Shown here piece after piece: positions 16,837 to 26,850 of a stretch of DNA of 64,000 nucleotides. Position 1 is the first letter of the stretch, and each line of letters opens with the position of its first letter. The stretch covers positions 686,629 through 750,628 of the forward strand of contig NZ_LR812090.1 in NCBI RefSeq assembly GCF_903772925.1, in the 5' to 3' direction. This DNA comes from Alteromonas macleodii (GTDB lineage Bacteria > Pseudomonadota > Gammaproteobacteria > Enterobacterales > Alteromonadaceae). Under the pieces are notes generated by a model. The model had not been told where the DNA came from. It saw only the letters and a list, made by a program, of their open reading frames with translations, and searched no databases. The position numbers and the translations under genes are program-made.

Positions 16837-18018
16837 ATGAAAACCAAATTAGCTATCTTATCTATGGCTGGCCTTTTGGCTACTCCAGCACTAGCCGACA
16901 TTCAAATTAACGGCTTTGCAAACCTTATCGGCGGAATGACACTGGATGATGATGAGTCGGTGTATGGCTACGACAATGATTTTAACTTCGATCCAGCCAG
17001 TGTTTTTGGTCTACAAGTCCGCGGTGACGTTAGCGATAAACTTTCTGCTACAGCACAGTTAGTGGGCCGCGGTAGTGAAGACTATGACGCAGATTTCGAG
17101 TGGGCTTACATGACTTATATGTTGAACAACAATGTCAACATTAGTGCCGGTCGCCTACGTATGCCACTTTTCAAATACTCAGCATCTCTTGATATTGGTT
17201 ACTCTTATCACTGGTTAACACCACCGGATGCTATTTACGGTATCGACTTTAACAACATTGATGGTGTTCGCGTTGATTACATGAACTACTCAGGTGACTG
17301 GGAGTACGGCGCACAGCTTACTATGGGGCGCGTTGAAACAGATACGACTATTTCAGGTACGCCTGCAGCGCTAGATTTAAAAAATGTAGTAGCGGTTTCT
17401 TTTGAAGCGACTCGTGACTGGTTCAGCGCTCGTACCTTGCTTGCACGCGGTACTACAAGTGCTGCAAACGAAGATTTTGATTCGTTTATAGAGGGAATGT
17501 CGGCGTTCGGTGCAGCGGTACCAAATGCGTCAGCTGCGGCAGAAGGCTTCAGTGTTAATGATGATACTGGTACCTTCTTTGAAGTAGCGGTTGATATCGA
17601 TAAGTATGACTGGTTTGTAGGCGCAGAATTTACGCAGACAGAGGTTGATGGTTCTGTTATCGCTGATAATAAAGCATGGTACGTTACTGCAGGTATGCGC
17701 TTCGGCAAGTTTACGCCGCACATTACTTATGAAGTTGAAGAAGCGGATAACGGTACTCAGCTTGGCCTTGTAGCAGCACTTCCATCAACTATCTCTACTG
17801 GAGACGCGGTTACTGATGCGACTTGGGCTTCTATCTATCAAGGTGCTGCTGGCATTGCAGCTCAACAAGAGCTAGATGTATCAGCAGTTACTGTGGGCCT
17901 TCGCTACGACGTGGAGCCAGGTTTTGCACTTAAAACCGATGTAACCTGGTACTCAGACGATCTAAATGATCTGAATGATGCAACACTACTTAAAGTTGGC
18001 GTAAATTATACGTTCTAA
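16837..18018 (+). CDS. Outer-membrane porin
   Basis: A 393-residue beta-barrel protein with a signal peptide (MKTKLAILSMAGLLATPALADI). The sequence is rich in alternating aromatic/polar strands (WAYMTYMLNNNVNISAGRLRMPLF, WYVTAGMRFGKFTPHITYEVEE) and ends in a barrel-terminal aromatic (KVGVNYTF), as required for BAM insertion. TTAAGGA precedes the start. Its partner is the PstS-like gene upstream; a general diffusion or anion channel is likely, but specificity is unknown. A hairpin terminator follows at 18028-18059. Confidence 0.88.
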   Translation: MKTKLAILSMAGLLATPALADIQINGFANLIGGMTLDDDESVYGYDNDFNFDPASVFGLQVRGDVSDKLSATAQLVGRGSEDYDADFEWAYMTYMLNNNVNISAGRLRMPLFKYSASLDIGYSYHWLTPPDAIYGIDFNNIDGVRVDYMNYSGDWEYGAQLTMGRVETDTTISGTPAALDLKNVVAVSFEATRDWFSARTLLARGTTSAANEDFDSFIEGMSAFGAAVPNASAAAEGFSVNDDTGTFFEVAVDIDKYDWFVGAEFTQTEVDGSVIADNKAWYVTAGMRFGKFTPHITYEVEEADNGTQLGLVAALPSTISTGDAVTDATWASIYQGAAGIAAQQELDVSAVTVGLRYDVEPGFALKTDVTWYSDDLNDLNDATLLKVGVNYTF

Positions 18019-18027
18019 CTACCTATT

Positions 18028-18059
18028 TATGGCCTTGTACTTGTGCGAGGCCATAATTT
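18028..18059 (+). terminator. Possible terminator after the porin
   Basis: tatggcct - 12 nt - aggccata forms an 8-bp stem followed by a modest T-rich tail. Confidence 0.5.
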
Positions 18060-18175
18060 CGTTAAAGTTTTTTACTAATAGGTAGATAAATTAGGTAGAC
18101 CAAACAAAGTGCAGCGCTTTTTGAAAAGTTAAGTGAAAGGCAGTTGCACAATCATAAAAAACAGTGGGATAGTTG

Positions 18176-19795
18176 ATGAACTTTCTAAAGAAAATGCCAA
18201 TTGCGACTAAGATTTTCCTTATACCGGGGATCGCAGCGCTAAGTTTTATTATTTATTTGCTTATCACTATCTACACCGCGCTCAATAATGGCGCAACACT
18301 TGAAAAAGTACAGCAAGTTCAGTTCCCGGCGTTACAGCTTTCAGCATCGACACTGGTCGACATGCAAAAAGTGCGTGACACCTTAGCAAGTGCAGTAACA
18401 ACAGGTGATCAAGATACCCTTACTGTGGCGCAAGAATTGGCAGAAGAAGCGAAGAAAGGGCTTAATCAAATCGCGAATATCAGCCCTGAGTTTCGTTCAG
18501 ATATCTCTCGTATATCCTCAGGTTTCGACAAATACTTTGACGTCGCCTACGAAGTTTCACAATCCATGGTAGACGGCACAGCTGACTTTAGTCGCCTAGG
18601 TAAACTGTCTGCTCAAATGAATCAGTCTTACGACGGTGCTATTGCCGCTATGTCACAATTTCGCGATGCACAGCAAGCCGCGTTTGAAAAAGCATTTGAA
18701 AACACAGATAGCGCAAATACATCACTGATTAGCACGGGCGTTATTTTAGCTATTGTTGTTACCATTTTATTGTTTGCAACCGCAGTACCTATTGTTCGTG
18801 GTATTAAGCAGAGTATTGATGATGTTGTTCGTTCTCTTAAAGATATTGCGCAAGAAAATGGCGACCTAACAGTACGTATTGACACGAAAAGCGAAGATGA
18901 AATTGGTGAGCTGGTTTACTGGTTCAATCAATTTATGGATAAGCTACAAGGCGTAGTGCGTGATGTGGTTGAAGCGAGTTTACCGCTATCGAACTTAGCG
19001 CAAAACCTACGCGGCGTTACAGAGGAAACGCAGCGCACCATAGACGTTCAACAGCAGTCTGCTACTAATGCGAAAAGTGCAGTAGATACTATGAGCGGCT
19101 CAGTTGATGGTGTTGCACACAGTGCAGCCCAAGCGGCCAGTGACGCCAACGAAGCGACTACAGCGGCAAGTGAAGGTCGTCAAATTGTGCAGCAAACCGT
19201 GACTAGTATTCAGCAGCTTGCTGAAAACGTGCGCGAAACAGCCGACGTTATTGGTCGCCTAGAATCTGATTCAAACAAGGTTGGCTCGGTACTCGATGTC
19301 ATTAAAGGTATCGCAGAGCAAACCAATCTACTTGCCTTAAATGCGGCAATTGAAGCAGCGAGAGCGGGTGAGCAAGGGCGAGGCTTTGCAGTAGTTGCCG
19401 ACGAAGTTAGAACTTTGGCCTCACGCACGCAGCAATCTACAGAAGAGATTCAAAGCACAATCGAACAGCTTCAAAGTGCCGCACATTCAGCGGTTGAAGT
19501 AATGGCTCGTGGTACCGAGCAGGCCACAAATAGCGTAGAAACCGCCAATAAAGCGGGCAGCAGCTTAGAAACCATTACCAGTACTATCGGTCGCATCAAC
19601 CAAATGAATGAACAGATTGCCCATAATACTGAAGACCAGCGCACTGTTGCGGTAGATATTGTACGTCACGTGGATGAAATTCATGTGCGAACAGAGCAAA
19701 CTGCAAGCCGCTCAGGCGAACTGGGGACTATGTGTAATGAGCTTGCTGACCTTGCGCAACACCTCGAATCAATCGCTAAGCAGTTTAGAGTGTAA
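18176..19795 (+). CDS. Methyl-accepting chemotaxis protein
   Basis: A 539-residue chemoreceptor. TM1 (about residues 12-32) is followed by a roughly 155-residue periplasmic helical sensor region, TM2 near residues 188-210, a HAMP domain ([43 protein letters not shown]) and the cytoplasmic signalling domain. The hairpin tip is conserved ([37 protein letters not shown]). It controls CheA and the flagellar motor. I start at the ATG at 18176, one codon inside the TTG of the long reading. It lies 158 bp after the porin with a probable terminator between them. The ligand is unknown. Confidence 0.95.
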   Translation: MNFLKKMPIATKIFLIPGIAALSFIIYLLITIYTALNNGATLEKVQQVQFPALQLSASTLVDMQKVRDTLASAVTTGDQDTLTVAQELAEEAKKGLNQIANISPEFRSDISRISSGFDKYFDVAYEVSQSMVDGTADFSRLGKLSAQMNQSYDGAIAAMSQFRDAQQAAFEKAFENTDSANTSLISTGVILAIVVTILLFATAVPIVRGIKQSIDDVVRSLKDIAQENGDLTVRIDTKSEDEIGELVYWFNQFMDKLQGVVRDVVEASLPLSNLAQNLRGVTEETQRTIDVQQQSATNAKSAVDTMSGSVDGVAHSAAQAASDANEATTAASEGRQIVQQTVTSIQQLAENVRETADVIGRLESDSNKVGSVLDVIKGIAEQTNLLALNAAIEAARAGEQGRGFAVVADEVRTLASRTQQSTEEIQSTIEQLQSAAHSAVEVMARGTEQATNSVETANKAGSSLETITSTIGRINQMNEQIAHNTEDQRTVAVDIVRHVDEIHVRTEQTASRSGELGTMCNELADLAQHLESIAKQFRV

Positions 19796-19824
19796 GCTCT
19801 ACCTAACTTTTCTAAAGCGTATTG

Positions 19825-19849
19825 AAAGCCTCCTGACGGGGGCTTTTTT
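19825..19849 (+). terminator. Intrinsic terminator after the chemoreceptor
   Basis: aaagcctcc - tgac - gggggcttt with one G-U pair is followed by a T run. Confidence 0.85.
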
Positions 19850-19921
19850 ATGTGCGCAGCGGAATGTGAGAACAATGAGTTTTAGTTTGTTATAGAAACA
19901 TAAGGTCCGGGAAATTAAGAT

Positions 19922-19955
19922 AAAAAAAATCCCCAGCAAGGGCTGAGGATTTTTA
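19922..19955 (-). terminator. Intrinsic terminator of the rpoD transcript
   Basis: On the minus strand aaaatcctcagc - ccttgctgg... forms a GC stem followed by a run of U residues, 18 bp after the rpoD stop. Confidence 0.85.
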
Positions 19956-19972
19956 TTTAAGGTAATATTTTT

Positions 19973-21808
19973 CTATTCGTCTAAGAAGCTGCGTAGCTGC
20001 TCAGAACGGCTAGGGTGGCGAAGTTTGCGAAGCGCTTTAGCTTCAATCTGACGAATACGCTCACGAGTAACGTCAAACTGCTTACCTACTTCTTCAAGCG
20101 TGTGATCGGTATTCATGTCAATACCGAAACGCATACGTAGTACTTTAGCTTCTCTAGCCGTTAGGCCTGCTAGTACTTCTTGCGTTGCGCCTTTTAAGCT
20201 ACCGCCAGTTGCTGAATCGAGGGGCTGAATAATAGTGCTGTCCTCGATAAAGTCGCCAAGATGTGAATCTTCATCATCGCCGATAGGTGTTTCCATCGAG
20301 ATTGGCTCTTTAGCAATCTTAAGTACCTTACGAATCTTGTCTTCAGGCATTAACATGCGCTCTGACAATTCTTCAGGCGTAGGTTCACGACCCATTTCCT
20401 GAAGCATTTGACGAGAGATACGGTTTAGCTTGTTAATCGTTTCAATCATGTGCACAGGAATACGGATAGTACGCGCCTGGTCAGCAATTGAACGAGTAAT
20501 CGCCTGACGAATCCACCACGTTGCATAAGTTGAGAACTTATAACCACGACGGTATTCGAACTTATCTACCGCCTTCATCAGACCAATATTACCTTCTTGG
20601 ATAAGGTCAAGGAACTGAAGACCGCGGTTGGTGTACTTCTTCGCAATTGAGATAACAAGACGAAGGTTAGCTTCAACCATTTCTTTTTTCGCACGACGCG
20701 CTTTCGCTTCACCAATCGACATGCGACGGTTGATGTCTTTAATATCAGCGATAACCAAGCCAGTTTCTTGCTCAACTTGATTCATCTTGCTAATGCAGCG
20801 CTCAATCTCTTCTTGGTTAACTGCAAGTTCAGCTGCATAAGGTGCACCTGAATTAACTGCTTCGTGTAACCATGCAGTAGATGTTTCATTACCCGCGAAA
20901 GCTTTTATAAAATCTTTCTTAGGCATTTTTGCATTAACAACACAGAACTTCATTACAAGACGTTCTTGGATACGTACTTTGTCCATCATTGCACGCATGT
21001 TTTTAACCATGCGATCAAATTGCTTAGGAACTAGACGGAACTCTTTAAATACGTCGCTTAGTGCGTTGATTTGTGTACGAGAATCGGCATGAGAACGACC
21101 CTTCTTCTCGATAACTTCACGAGTTTTTAGGTACTGTTCACGAAGTTCTGCGAAGCGTTCGCGCGCTAGCTCTGGGTCTACGCCGCTATCGTCTTCATCT
21201 TCGTCGTCGTCATCGTCATCATCGTCATCTTCGTCATCTAACTCTTCTTCAGATAACTCTGAGCCTACGTGTGTTGCAGTTGGCGCGAGATCTTGATCAT
21301 CGTTAGGATCAACAAAGCCAGAGATAATATCACTTAGACGAATTTCTTCGGCTTCGTATAAATCCCACTGATCTAACAGGTAAGTGATCGCTTCTGGATA
21401 TTCAGCAACCGAACACTGTACTTGGTTAATACCGTCTTCAATACGCTTAGCGATTTCAATTTCGCCTTCACGTGTAAGAAGTTCAACGGTACCCATTTCA
21501 CGCATGTACATGCGAACTGGGTCAGTCGTACGGCCAATTTCACTTTCTACAGTAGCAAGTGCTTGAGCTGCTGCTTCTGCAGCGTCTTCATCAGCATTCG
21601 CTTCTTGCATGAGAAGTTCATCTGCATCAGGAGCTGATTCAGAAACTTGAATTCCCATGTCATTAATCATGCGGATTATGTCTTCGATTTGATCAGAATC
21701 GACAATATCTTGCGGCAGGTGGTCGTTTACTTCTGCAAAGGTTAAGTAACCTTGCTCTTTACCTTTTGCAATCAGGAGTTTAATCTGAGACTGCTTGCTT
21801 TGCGCCAT
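19973..21808 (-). CDS. rpoD: RNA polymerase sigma factor RpoD (sigma 70)
   Basis: A 611-residue primary sigma factor. Region 1.1 ([25 protein letters not shown]) is followed by region 1.2 ([31 protein letters not shown]), the non-conserved acidic insert with an Asp/Glu run (typical of gammaproteobacterial RpoD), region 2 ([59 protein letters not shown]), region 3 and region 4 with the -35 helix ([33 protein letters not shown]). I start at [10 protein letters not shown], preceded by TAGG; the reading eight codons longer is not supported and does not fit RpoD homologues. It is the last gene of the rpsU-yqeY-dnaG-rpoD order. Confidence 0.98.
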   Translation of the reverse strand: MAQSKQSQIKLLIAKGKEQGYLTFAEVNDHLPQDIVDSDQIEDIIRMINDMGIQVSESAPDADELLMQEANADEDAAEAAAQALATVESEIGRTTDPVRMYMREMGTVELLTREGEIEIAKRIEDGINQVQCSVAEYPEAITYLLDQWDLYEAEEIRLSDIISGFVDPNDDQDLAPTATHVGSELSEEELDDEDDDDDDDDDEDEDDSGVDPELARERFAELREQYLKTREVIEKKGRSHADSRTQINALSDVFKEFRLVPKQFDRMVKNMRAMMDKVRIQERLVMKFCVVNAKMPKKDFIKAFAGNETSTAWLHEAVNSGAPYAAELAVNQEEIERCISKMNQVEQETGLVIADIKDINRRMSIGEAKARRAKKEMVEANLRLVISIAKKYTNRGLQFLDLIQEGNIGLMKAVDKFEYRRGYKFSTYATWWIRQAITRSIADQARTIRIPVHMIETINKLNRISRQMLQEMGREPTPEELSERMLMPEDKIRKVLKIAKEPISMETPIGDDEDSHLGDFIEDSTIIQPLDSATGGSLKGATQEVLAGLTAREAKVLRMRFGIDMNTDHTLEEVGKQFDVTRERIRQIEAKALRKLRHPSRSEQLRSFLDE

Positions 21809-22250
21809 ATAACCTACACTTCTCACATTCAATTAGTTTGCAATAGAAAAGACAACATACGCCTAGGTATGTTCCCCGTTCTGCTGTAGTACTGCATTTG
21901 TATCAAGGCCGTTAATGCTAGATGCCACGCTGGTATAAACCAATATATTTACGATGCACATCTGCTCGGGTTCGGTTCTGCCCGTTATGTTCGGCTATAT
22001 CTTTGCTACTCGTGTTGCTGCATTTTTGTTCACTTATAAGTGTGGACCATGTTTAAACATGCCCGCAGCGAATTAGCCAGTATAGCAGAATAAGCGGTGG
22101 TTTTACCAGATTGACGGCCGATTTTTTAGCCAGTGCTTTTTACATTTCCGCCTTTACTACTTGCATAGTCCATAATTGCAAGGTGAAAGCGAGCTAAATG
22201 TAAAGCTTACTACGCAAAAACAGATTAACCCAAAGTTCATTACCCTCAGG
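21809..22250. other. Intergenic region between dnaG and rpoD
   Basis: A 442-bp gap between two genes of the macromolecular synthesis group. In enterobacteria rpoD has its own promoters near here, including a heat-shock promoter inside dnaG. I could not identify specific promoter hexamers, hairpins or a gene with confidence. Confidence 0.4.
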
Positions 22251-24029
22251 TTAACTCTTCTGTCTTTCCCTCATAAGCAGGTTCAATTCCTGTTTTTCCG
22301 CTTGAGTCAGCGGTTGAACCCGCGAGCGTGAAATTAAGGTTTCAATGCGGCTATCGAAATGCCTGTCTAGTAAGCGAGCGAAGCTGTCGTTATATACACG
22401 CTCAGCATCCTCATCTTTGACTAAGTGTTCTTGCAACAATAATTTCGCGATAGTAGAAGAATGGGGATGGTCGCGGAAATTTTCAACAAGCTGCGCAGTT
22501 TTTGCGTGAGGGTGGGTGACACAATAGCTGTGAATATCGCGCAATAAATCCATACCGGCAGCATTGCTACCGGCGAATATATCTATCTGAACATCTTCGC
22601 AACGTGCGGCTAGCTCAGGCTTATCAAGCAGTAAGCGTATCAGCATACGAAGGGGTGAAAGTTTAGGCTTATTTACTTGATTGCGGTTAGGTGAATAAGC
22701 TTGCTTCGAACCTTGATTCGCTTTAGTAATATCTTGCTGAAGTTTAAATCGATCGAACTCGCCAGTGTGCTTGGCTAATTCTTCTAGCAACATTTGCTTT
22801 TGGTCATCACCTAAGGTGCTTTCAATAAGCGGCATTGCTGCTTTTTTAAGAGCAATTTTACCTTCTGGCGTACCGACGTTGTGGGTTTTTAGCAAGTTCT
22901 CAAAAAAGAAACGCGACAAGGGCGTAGCGTTATCGAGCATTTCCATGAAGGCATCTTTACCTACTTGGCGAACCATAGTATCAGGGTCTTCACCGTCGGG
23001 TAGGAATAAAAACGATATGCGCACGCCATCTTTTAGCGCCGGTAAGGCGTTTTCTAGCGCACGCCATGCAGCTTCGCGTCCAGCGCGGTCGCCGTCATAA
23101 CAGCATACAATATGAGACGTAGCACGAACCAGCATTTGAATATGTTCAGGCGTGGTAGCTGTACCTAAGGCTGCGGTAGCAATATTAATGTCGAACTGAC
23201 TCAATGCCACAACATCCATATAGCCTTCAACAACAACAACCGTATCTAGCGTTCTATTATTCTGGCGCGCTGAGTAAAACCCGAAAAGCTCGCTGCCTTT
23301 ATGAAAAATACGGGTTTCTGGTGAGTTTAAGTATTTAGGACCGCCATCATCTAAAACACGACCACCAAAGCCGACAACGCGACCTCGTTTATCCCTGATA
23401 GGAAACATTATGCGGTCGCGGAAGAAGTCGTAGGTACGTCCTTGGTCGTTTTTATTAACAAGCTTTAAATCGACCAGCTGCTTGATGCGCTGTGGGTCTT
23501 TACCAAAGGTATTTAGCAGCGCATCCCAGCTGTCAGGGGCGTAGCCAATTTCCCATTGCTTGACGATATCACCACTTAGCCCACGATTTTTTAAATAGTC
23601 GATGGCTTTTTTACTATTTCCGTTTTGGCGCAACTGGTGCTGGAAAAAGCGTGTGACTTGTTCCATCACTGCATAGTCGTCTTGCTGTTGCTGCTTTTTC
23701 TCTTCGCTCATGGCAGGCCGACTGCCTTTTTCTCGAGGTACTTCAAGCCCGTGATAACGCGCTAGCTCTTCAATAGCCTCTACAAACTCAAGACGGTCGA
23801 ATTCCATAATAAAAGAGATAGCATTACCGTGAGCGCCACATCCGAAACAGTGATAGAACTGCTTGTCTTGGCTAACGGTGAAAGACGGCGATTTCTCATT
23901 ATGAAAAGGGCAGCACGCTTGGTAATTCTTACCTGCTTTTTTGAGTTTGACTCGGCTATCTACTACTTCTACCACGTCAGTACGTGATAGTAGATCATCT
24001 ATAAAATCGCGAGGTATTTTTCCAGCCAT
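22251..24029 (-). CDS. dnaG: DNA primase
   Basis: A 592-residue primase that makes RNA primers for replication. It has the N-terminal zinc finger (CPFHNEKSPSFTVSQDKQFYHCFGCGAHG, residues about 40-67), the catalytic core, the TOPRIM domain with VVVVEGYMDVVALSQ and CCYDGDRAGREAAWRALE (metal-binding acidic residues), and a C-terminal helicase-binding region ending in a helical bundle that contacts DnaB. The length fits gammaproteobacterial DnaG. It lies downstream of yqeY with a 173-bp gap containing a hairpin, and upstream of rpoD. Confidence 0.98.
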   Translation of the reverse strand: MAGKIPRDFIDDLLSRTDVVEVVDSRVKLKKAGKNYQACCPFHNEKSPSFTVSQDKQFYHCFGCGAHGNAISFIMEFDRLEFVEAIEELARYHGLEVPREKGSRPAMSEEKKQQQQDDYAVMEQVTRFFQHQLRQNGNSKKAIDYLKNRGLSGDIVKQWEIGYAPDSWDALLNTFGKDPQRIKQLVDLKLVNKNDQGRTYDFFRDRIMFPIRDKRGRVVGFGGRVLDDGGPKYLNSPETRIFHKGSELFGFYSARQNNRTLDTVVVVEGYMDVVALSQFDINIATAALGTATTPEHIQMLVRATSHIVCCYDGDRAGREAAWRALENALPALKDGVRISFLFLPDGEDPDTMVRQVGKDAFMEMLDNATPLSRFFFENLLKTHNVGTPEGKIALKKAAMPLIESTLGDDQKQMLLEELAKHTGEFDRFKLQQDITKANQGSKQAYSPNRNQVNKPKLSPLRMLIRLLLDKPELAARCEDVQIDIFAGSNAAGMDLLRDIHSYCVTHPHAKTAQLVENFRDHPHSSTIAKLLLQEHLVKDEDAERVYNDSFARLLDRHFDSRIETLISRSRVQPLTQAEKQELNLLMRERQKS

Positions 24030-24148
24030 GAGGGTATTTTCAACAAGGATTAGTAAAGCACAAGTCGTGACGGCTTTCTAAACAAAAGGCAACGACATGA
24101 TGAAAACAGTGAATTACTGTAACAGGGAAGTGGTTAAATGAGAATAAC

Positions 24149-24172
24149 GAAGGTGTGGATATGCACACCTTC
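24149..24172 (-). other. Hairpin between yqeY and dnaG
   Basis: gaaggtgtg - gatatg - cacaccttc is a perfect 9-bp stem without a strong U tract. It could attenuate transcription or set the relative expression of yqeY and dnaG (inference). Confidence 0.45.
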
Positions 24173-24202
24173 AAAATACTTCACTTTAATAAAGGACTAA
24201 GC

Positions 24203-24649
24203 CTAAGCGTTCAAGCGTGCCTTTATTTTAGCACTCAATGCGCCCATATCGGTACGGCCTTGAACTTTAGGCTTCAATGCGCCCATGACTTTACCCATGT
24301 CTTGCATACCCGAAGCGCCGGTCGCAGCCATAGTTTCGTCGATAAGGGCATTGAGTTCATCGTCAGTCAAAGGCTGAGGCAAGAAATCTTCAATATAAGT
24401 TATTTCTTCACGCTCTTTGCTAGCTAGGTCTTCGCGGTTTGCTGCGTCGTATTGCGCTGCCGCGTCTTGACGCTGTTTAACCATTTTGGTTAGTACCGCT
24501 AAGATTGCGCTATCGTCTAGCGTGATTTGTTCATCGATTTCTTTTTGCTTAATGGCAGCCATAGCCATACGAATAGTACCAAGACGTACTTTTTCTTTAG
24601 CACGCATCGCATCTTTTTGCGCTGCTTTTAAATCATCAATTAGTGCCAT
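24203..24649 (-). CDS. GatB/YqeY domain-containing protein
   Basis: A 148-residue soluble helical protein of the YqeY family, related to the tail domain of GatB that contacts tRNA. Recognisable regions are the start MALIDDLKAAQKDAMRAKEKVRLGTIRMAMAAIKQ and the end TGASGMQDMGKVMGALKPKVQGRTDMGALSAKIKARL. Its cellular role is not established. AGGA precedes the ATG. Its place between rpsU and dnaG is common in marine gammaproteobacteria, whereas Escherichia coli lacks it there. Confidence 0.95.
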   Translation of the reverse strand: MALIDDLKAAQKDAMRAKEKVRLGTIRMAMAAIKQKEIDEQITLDDSAILAVLTKMVKQRQDAAAQYDAANREDLASKEREEITYIEDFLPQPLTDDELNALIDETMAATGASGMQDMGKVMGALKPKVQGRTDMGALSAKIKARLNA

Positions 24650-24692
24650 GATGTTTCCTGATTTTTTATTAGTAGATTGAGCTTATATCAAA

Positions 24693-24745
24693 CCGCATAG
24701 ATCATTGCCCACTCAGAAGATAATGATCTATGCGGACTGGTATTA
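24693..24745. repeat. Palindromic intergenic element between rpsU and yqeY
   Basis: ccgcatagatcatt at 24693-24706 and aatgatctatgcgg at 24722-24735 form a perfect 14-bp stem with a 15-nt loop. The right part continues atctatgcggactggtatta (24726-24745). A 19/20 match to that right part occurs far away at 53987-54006, which points to a dispersed intergenic repeat rather than a simple terminator. No U tract follows on either strand. Confidence 0.6.
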
Positions 24746-24840
24746 TTAAGCCCCAGGTTGAAAATCAAATGCAACCATTTGAAAAGGAAAAAATGGAGTC
24801 GTTAATAATAAGGCCGAAAAAACAGAGGCCCAGAAACGCG

Positions 24841-24866
24841 AAAGGTGCTGCAATTGCAACACCTTT
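24841..24866 (-). other. Hairpin downstream of rpsU
   Basis: aaaggtgctgca / attgcaacaccttt is almost self-complementary with one C-A mismatch. It lies 24 bp past the rpsU stop. A U tract is absent, so it is more likely a partial terminator or RNA processing/stability hairpin. Confidence 0.5.
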
Positions 24867-24889
24867 CAGACTCGTTACTTAACCCTATA

Positions 24890-25105
24890 TTAGTAGAGTT
24901 TTACGCGACGTGCGTTTTCACGAGCTAGCTTCTTAAGATGACGCTTTTTAGCGGCAGCTTTCTTGCGCTTGCGTTCCCAAGTTGGCTTTTCGAAGAATTC
25001 ACGACGACGAACTTCAGAAAGAACACCTGCTTTTTCACAAGAACGCTTAAAACGACGCAGCGCCACATCAAACGGCTCGTTTTCTCTAACTTTAACGATA
25101 GGCAT
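24890..25105 (-). CDS. rpsU: 30S ribosomal protein bS21
   Basis: A complete 71-residue, highly basic protein ([71 protein letters not shown] in overall composition) matching bS21 along its full length. It sits on the 30S platform near the anti-Shine-Dalgarno region and assists initiation. It is the first gene of the macromolecular synthesis group and is divergent from tsaD, as in many gammaproteobacteria. Confidence 0.98.
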   Translation of the reverse strand: MPIVKVRENEPFDVALRRFKRSCEKAGVLSEVRRREFFEKPTWERKRKKAAAKKRHLKKLARENARRVKLY

Positions 25106-25628
25106 TAAACACTCACCTCAAAACTTTTACTGTGTAAATCCGGGTAAAATTGTGCGCTAAAAAGGCCACCCGGGTTAAAAATGGTGCGAAATTCTAATCA
25201 TATCTACAGAGAAAGTAAAGGATGAATTGCCAAAAAATAGCCAATATTGTGCATTTACCGTTCATTTACCTGTTCACTGGCATTCCATGAATGCAGGATA
25301 AAAGGTAAACTCTGCGCTCGTTAAGCACCGTGTTGTTTAACGCGGCTTGTATAAGCGCCCTTTTCAGAATGCTTTTTGCTCATGTTTCTTCTGATATATT
25401 TTTTGATCAAAAGTAGAAAGCAAATGATCCTGACGAGGGTAGTGTTATGATCGCGCCGGGATCATAAAGATGATCCCGCCAGATCGCCAGAATTATTTTC
25501 ACAGTTTTTGGTATTCGCTCTACTAAGTGTTGTTCACAGCACGGTAGTGAGCAATTCATGTGTTAAGCAGCTTTGCTATACATCCAAAAGCTAGGCGTTA
25601 AAGTTAGTAGTAGAAAGGGTTGCTCCCC
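25106..25628. other. Divergent rpsU / tsaD promoter region
   Basis: A 523-bp region that must carry the promoters of rpsU (minus) and tsaD (plus). It contains a small perfect hairpin at 25457-25478 (cgggatcat - aaag - atgatcccg) and several GATC-rich repeats around 25425-25490. I see no gene or RNA that I can name. Confidence 0.45.
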
Positions 25629-26654
25629 ATGCGTATTTTAGGAATAGAAACATCTTGTGACGAAACTGGCATCGCCGTTTATGACGATGAAAAAGGCTTG
25701 TTGTCACACGAACTATACAGCCAAGTAAAGCTACACGCTGATTATGGCGGTGTGGTGCCCGAGCTTGCTTCACGGGATCATGTAAGAAAAATCATTCCTT
25801 TAATTGAAAAAGCCATGGAAGATGCGAATACCCAACCATCAGATATCGACGGCGTTGCCTTTACTCAAGGCCCGGGTTTAGTAGGGGCACTGTTAGTAGG
25901 TTCATCGGTAGGACGGTCTCTCTCATATGCGTGGAACGTACCTGCAGTAGGTGTTCATCATATGGAGGGGCATTTGCTAGCGCCTATGCTTGAAGATGAT
26001 GCCCCAGAATTTCCTTTTGTTGCGCTATTGGTGTCGGGCGGTCACTCGATGTTGGTTAAAGTAGAAGGCATTGGCCAGTATGAAGTACTTGGCGAGTCAA
26101 TTGACGATGCCGCAGGCGAAGCTTTTGATAAAACCGCTAAACTACTTGGTCTTGATTACCCTGGCGGCCCTCTCTTGGCAAAATTGGCGGAAAAGGGCGA
26201 AGCGGGACACTACAAATTCCCACGTCCAATGACCGACCGACCAGGCTTAGACTTCAGTTTTAGCGGCTTAAAGACCTTTGCTGCAAACACCATTCGCGAT
26301 GCTGATTTAACCGGTGATGATGCTGAGCAAATTAAAGCGAATATTGCCTACGCGTTTCAAGAAGCCGTAGTGGATACGCTTATCATTAAATGTAAGCGAG
26401 CATTAAAGCAGACTGGCATGAAGCGTTTGGTTATTGCTGGCGGCGTAAGCGCAAATACAATGCTGCGCGGTGAGATGAAAGCCCTGATGCAAGAGCTAAA
26501 AGGTGAGGTGTTTTACCCTAGCTTAGCGTATTGTACAGACAATGGTGCCATGATTGCCTATGCGGGGATGCAGCGCTTGAAAGCAGGCGAAACCTTGGCG
26601 TTATCGTCACAAGCCAAACCGCGATGGCCTCTTGATACCTTGTCAGCTATTTAA
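25629..26654 (+). CDS. tsaD: tRNA N6-threonylcarbamoyladenosine synthase catalytic subunit TsaD
   Basis: A 341-residue ASKHA-fold protein that, with TsaB and TsaE, transfers threonylcarbamoyl to A37 of ANN-decoding tRNAs. Visible are the start [19 protein letters not shown], the metal-binding [10 protein letters not shown], phosphate-loop segments ([28 protein letters not shown]) and [12 protein letters not shown] near the end. I use the ATG at 25629 with AAAGGG nine bases upstream, not the TTG at 25620. A strong intrinsic terminator follows at 26778-26813. Confidence 0.98.
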   Translation: MRILGIETSCDETGIAVYDDEKGLLSHELYSQVKLHADYGGVVPELASRDHVRKIIPLIEKAMEDANTQPSDIDGVAFTQGPGLVGALLVGSSVGRSLSYAWNVPAVGVHHMEGHLLAPMLEDDAPEFPFVALLVSGGHSMLVKVEGIGQYEVLGESIDDAAGEAFDKTAKLLGLDYPGGPLLAKLAEKGEAGHYKFPRPMTDRPGLDFSFSGLKTFAANTIRDADLTGDDAEQIKANIAYAFQEAVVDTLIIKCKRALKQTGMKRLVIAGGVSANTMLRGEMKALMQELKGEVFYPSLAYCTDNGAMIAYAGMQRLKAGETLALSSQAKPRWPLDTLSAI

Positions 26655-26777
26655 AAACGTCGACTGGGTTTTAAATGATGTTGTGAAACCGATACTGCTT
26701 ATCAAGGTATGCATAGGATGTGCAAAAGGCAGATATCAAGAATAACAACAAGCAGGCAAAACAGACAAACAAAAAGT

Positions 26778-26813
26778 AAAGGCAATGGGAGCGCGTCCCA
26801 TTGCCTTTTATTT
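26778..26813 (+). terminator. Intrinsic terminator after tsaD
   Basis: aaaggcaatggg - agcgcgt - cccattgccttt is a 12-bp stem followed by a T-rich tail. Confidence 0.9.
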
Positions 26814-26850
26814 TACCAAAATGAACATTGAGTAAGGACGTAAAAAAACC

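Noticed and set aside
21170..21250. Asp/Glu run in RpoD as a possible low-complexity anomaly
   Set aside because: An acidic stretch at this position is normal for gammaproteobacterial sigma 70.
25425..25490. GATC-rich repeats before tsaD as a possible origin or attachment site
   Set aside because: Only a small hairpin and a few GATC words are present, without DnaA boxes or a recombinase gene.
26655..26850. Possible Pho box upstream of the NPP phosphodiesterase gene
   Set aside because: I looked for CTGTCAY-type repeats before this phosphate-related gene and found none with the right spacing; the region holds the tsaD terminator.
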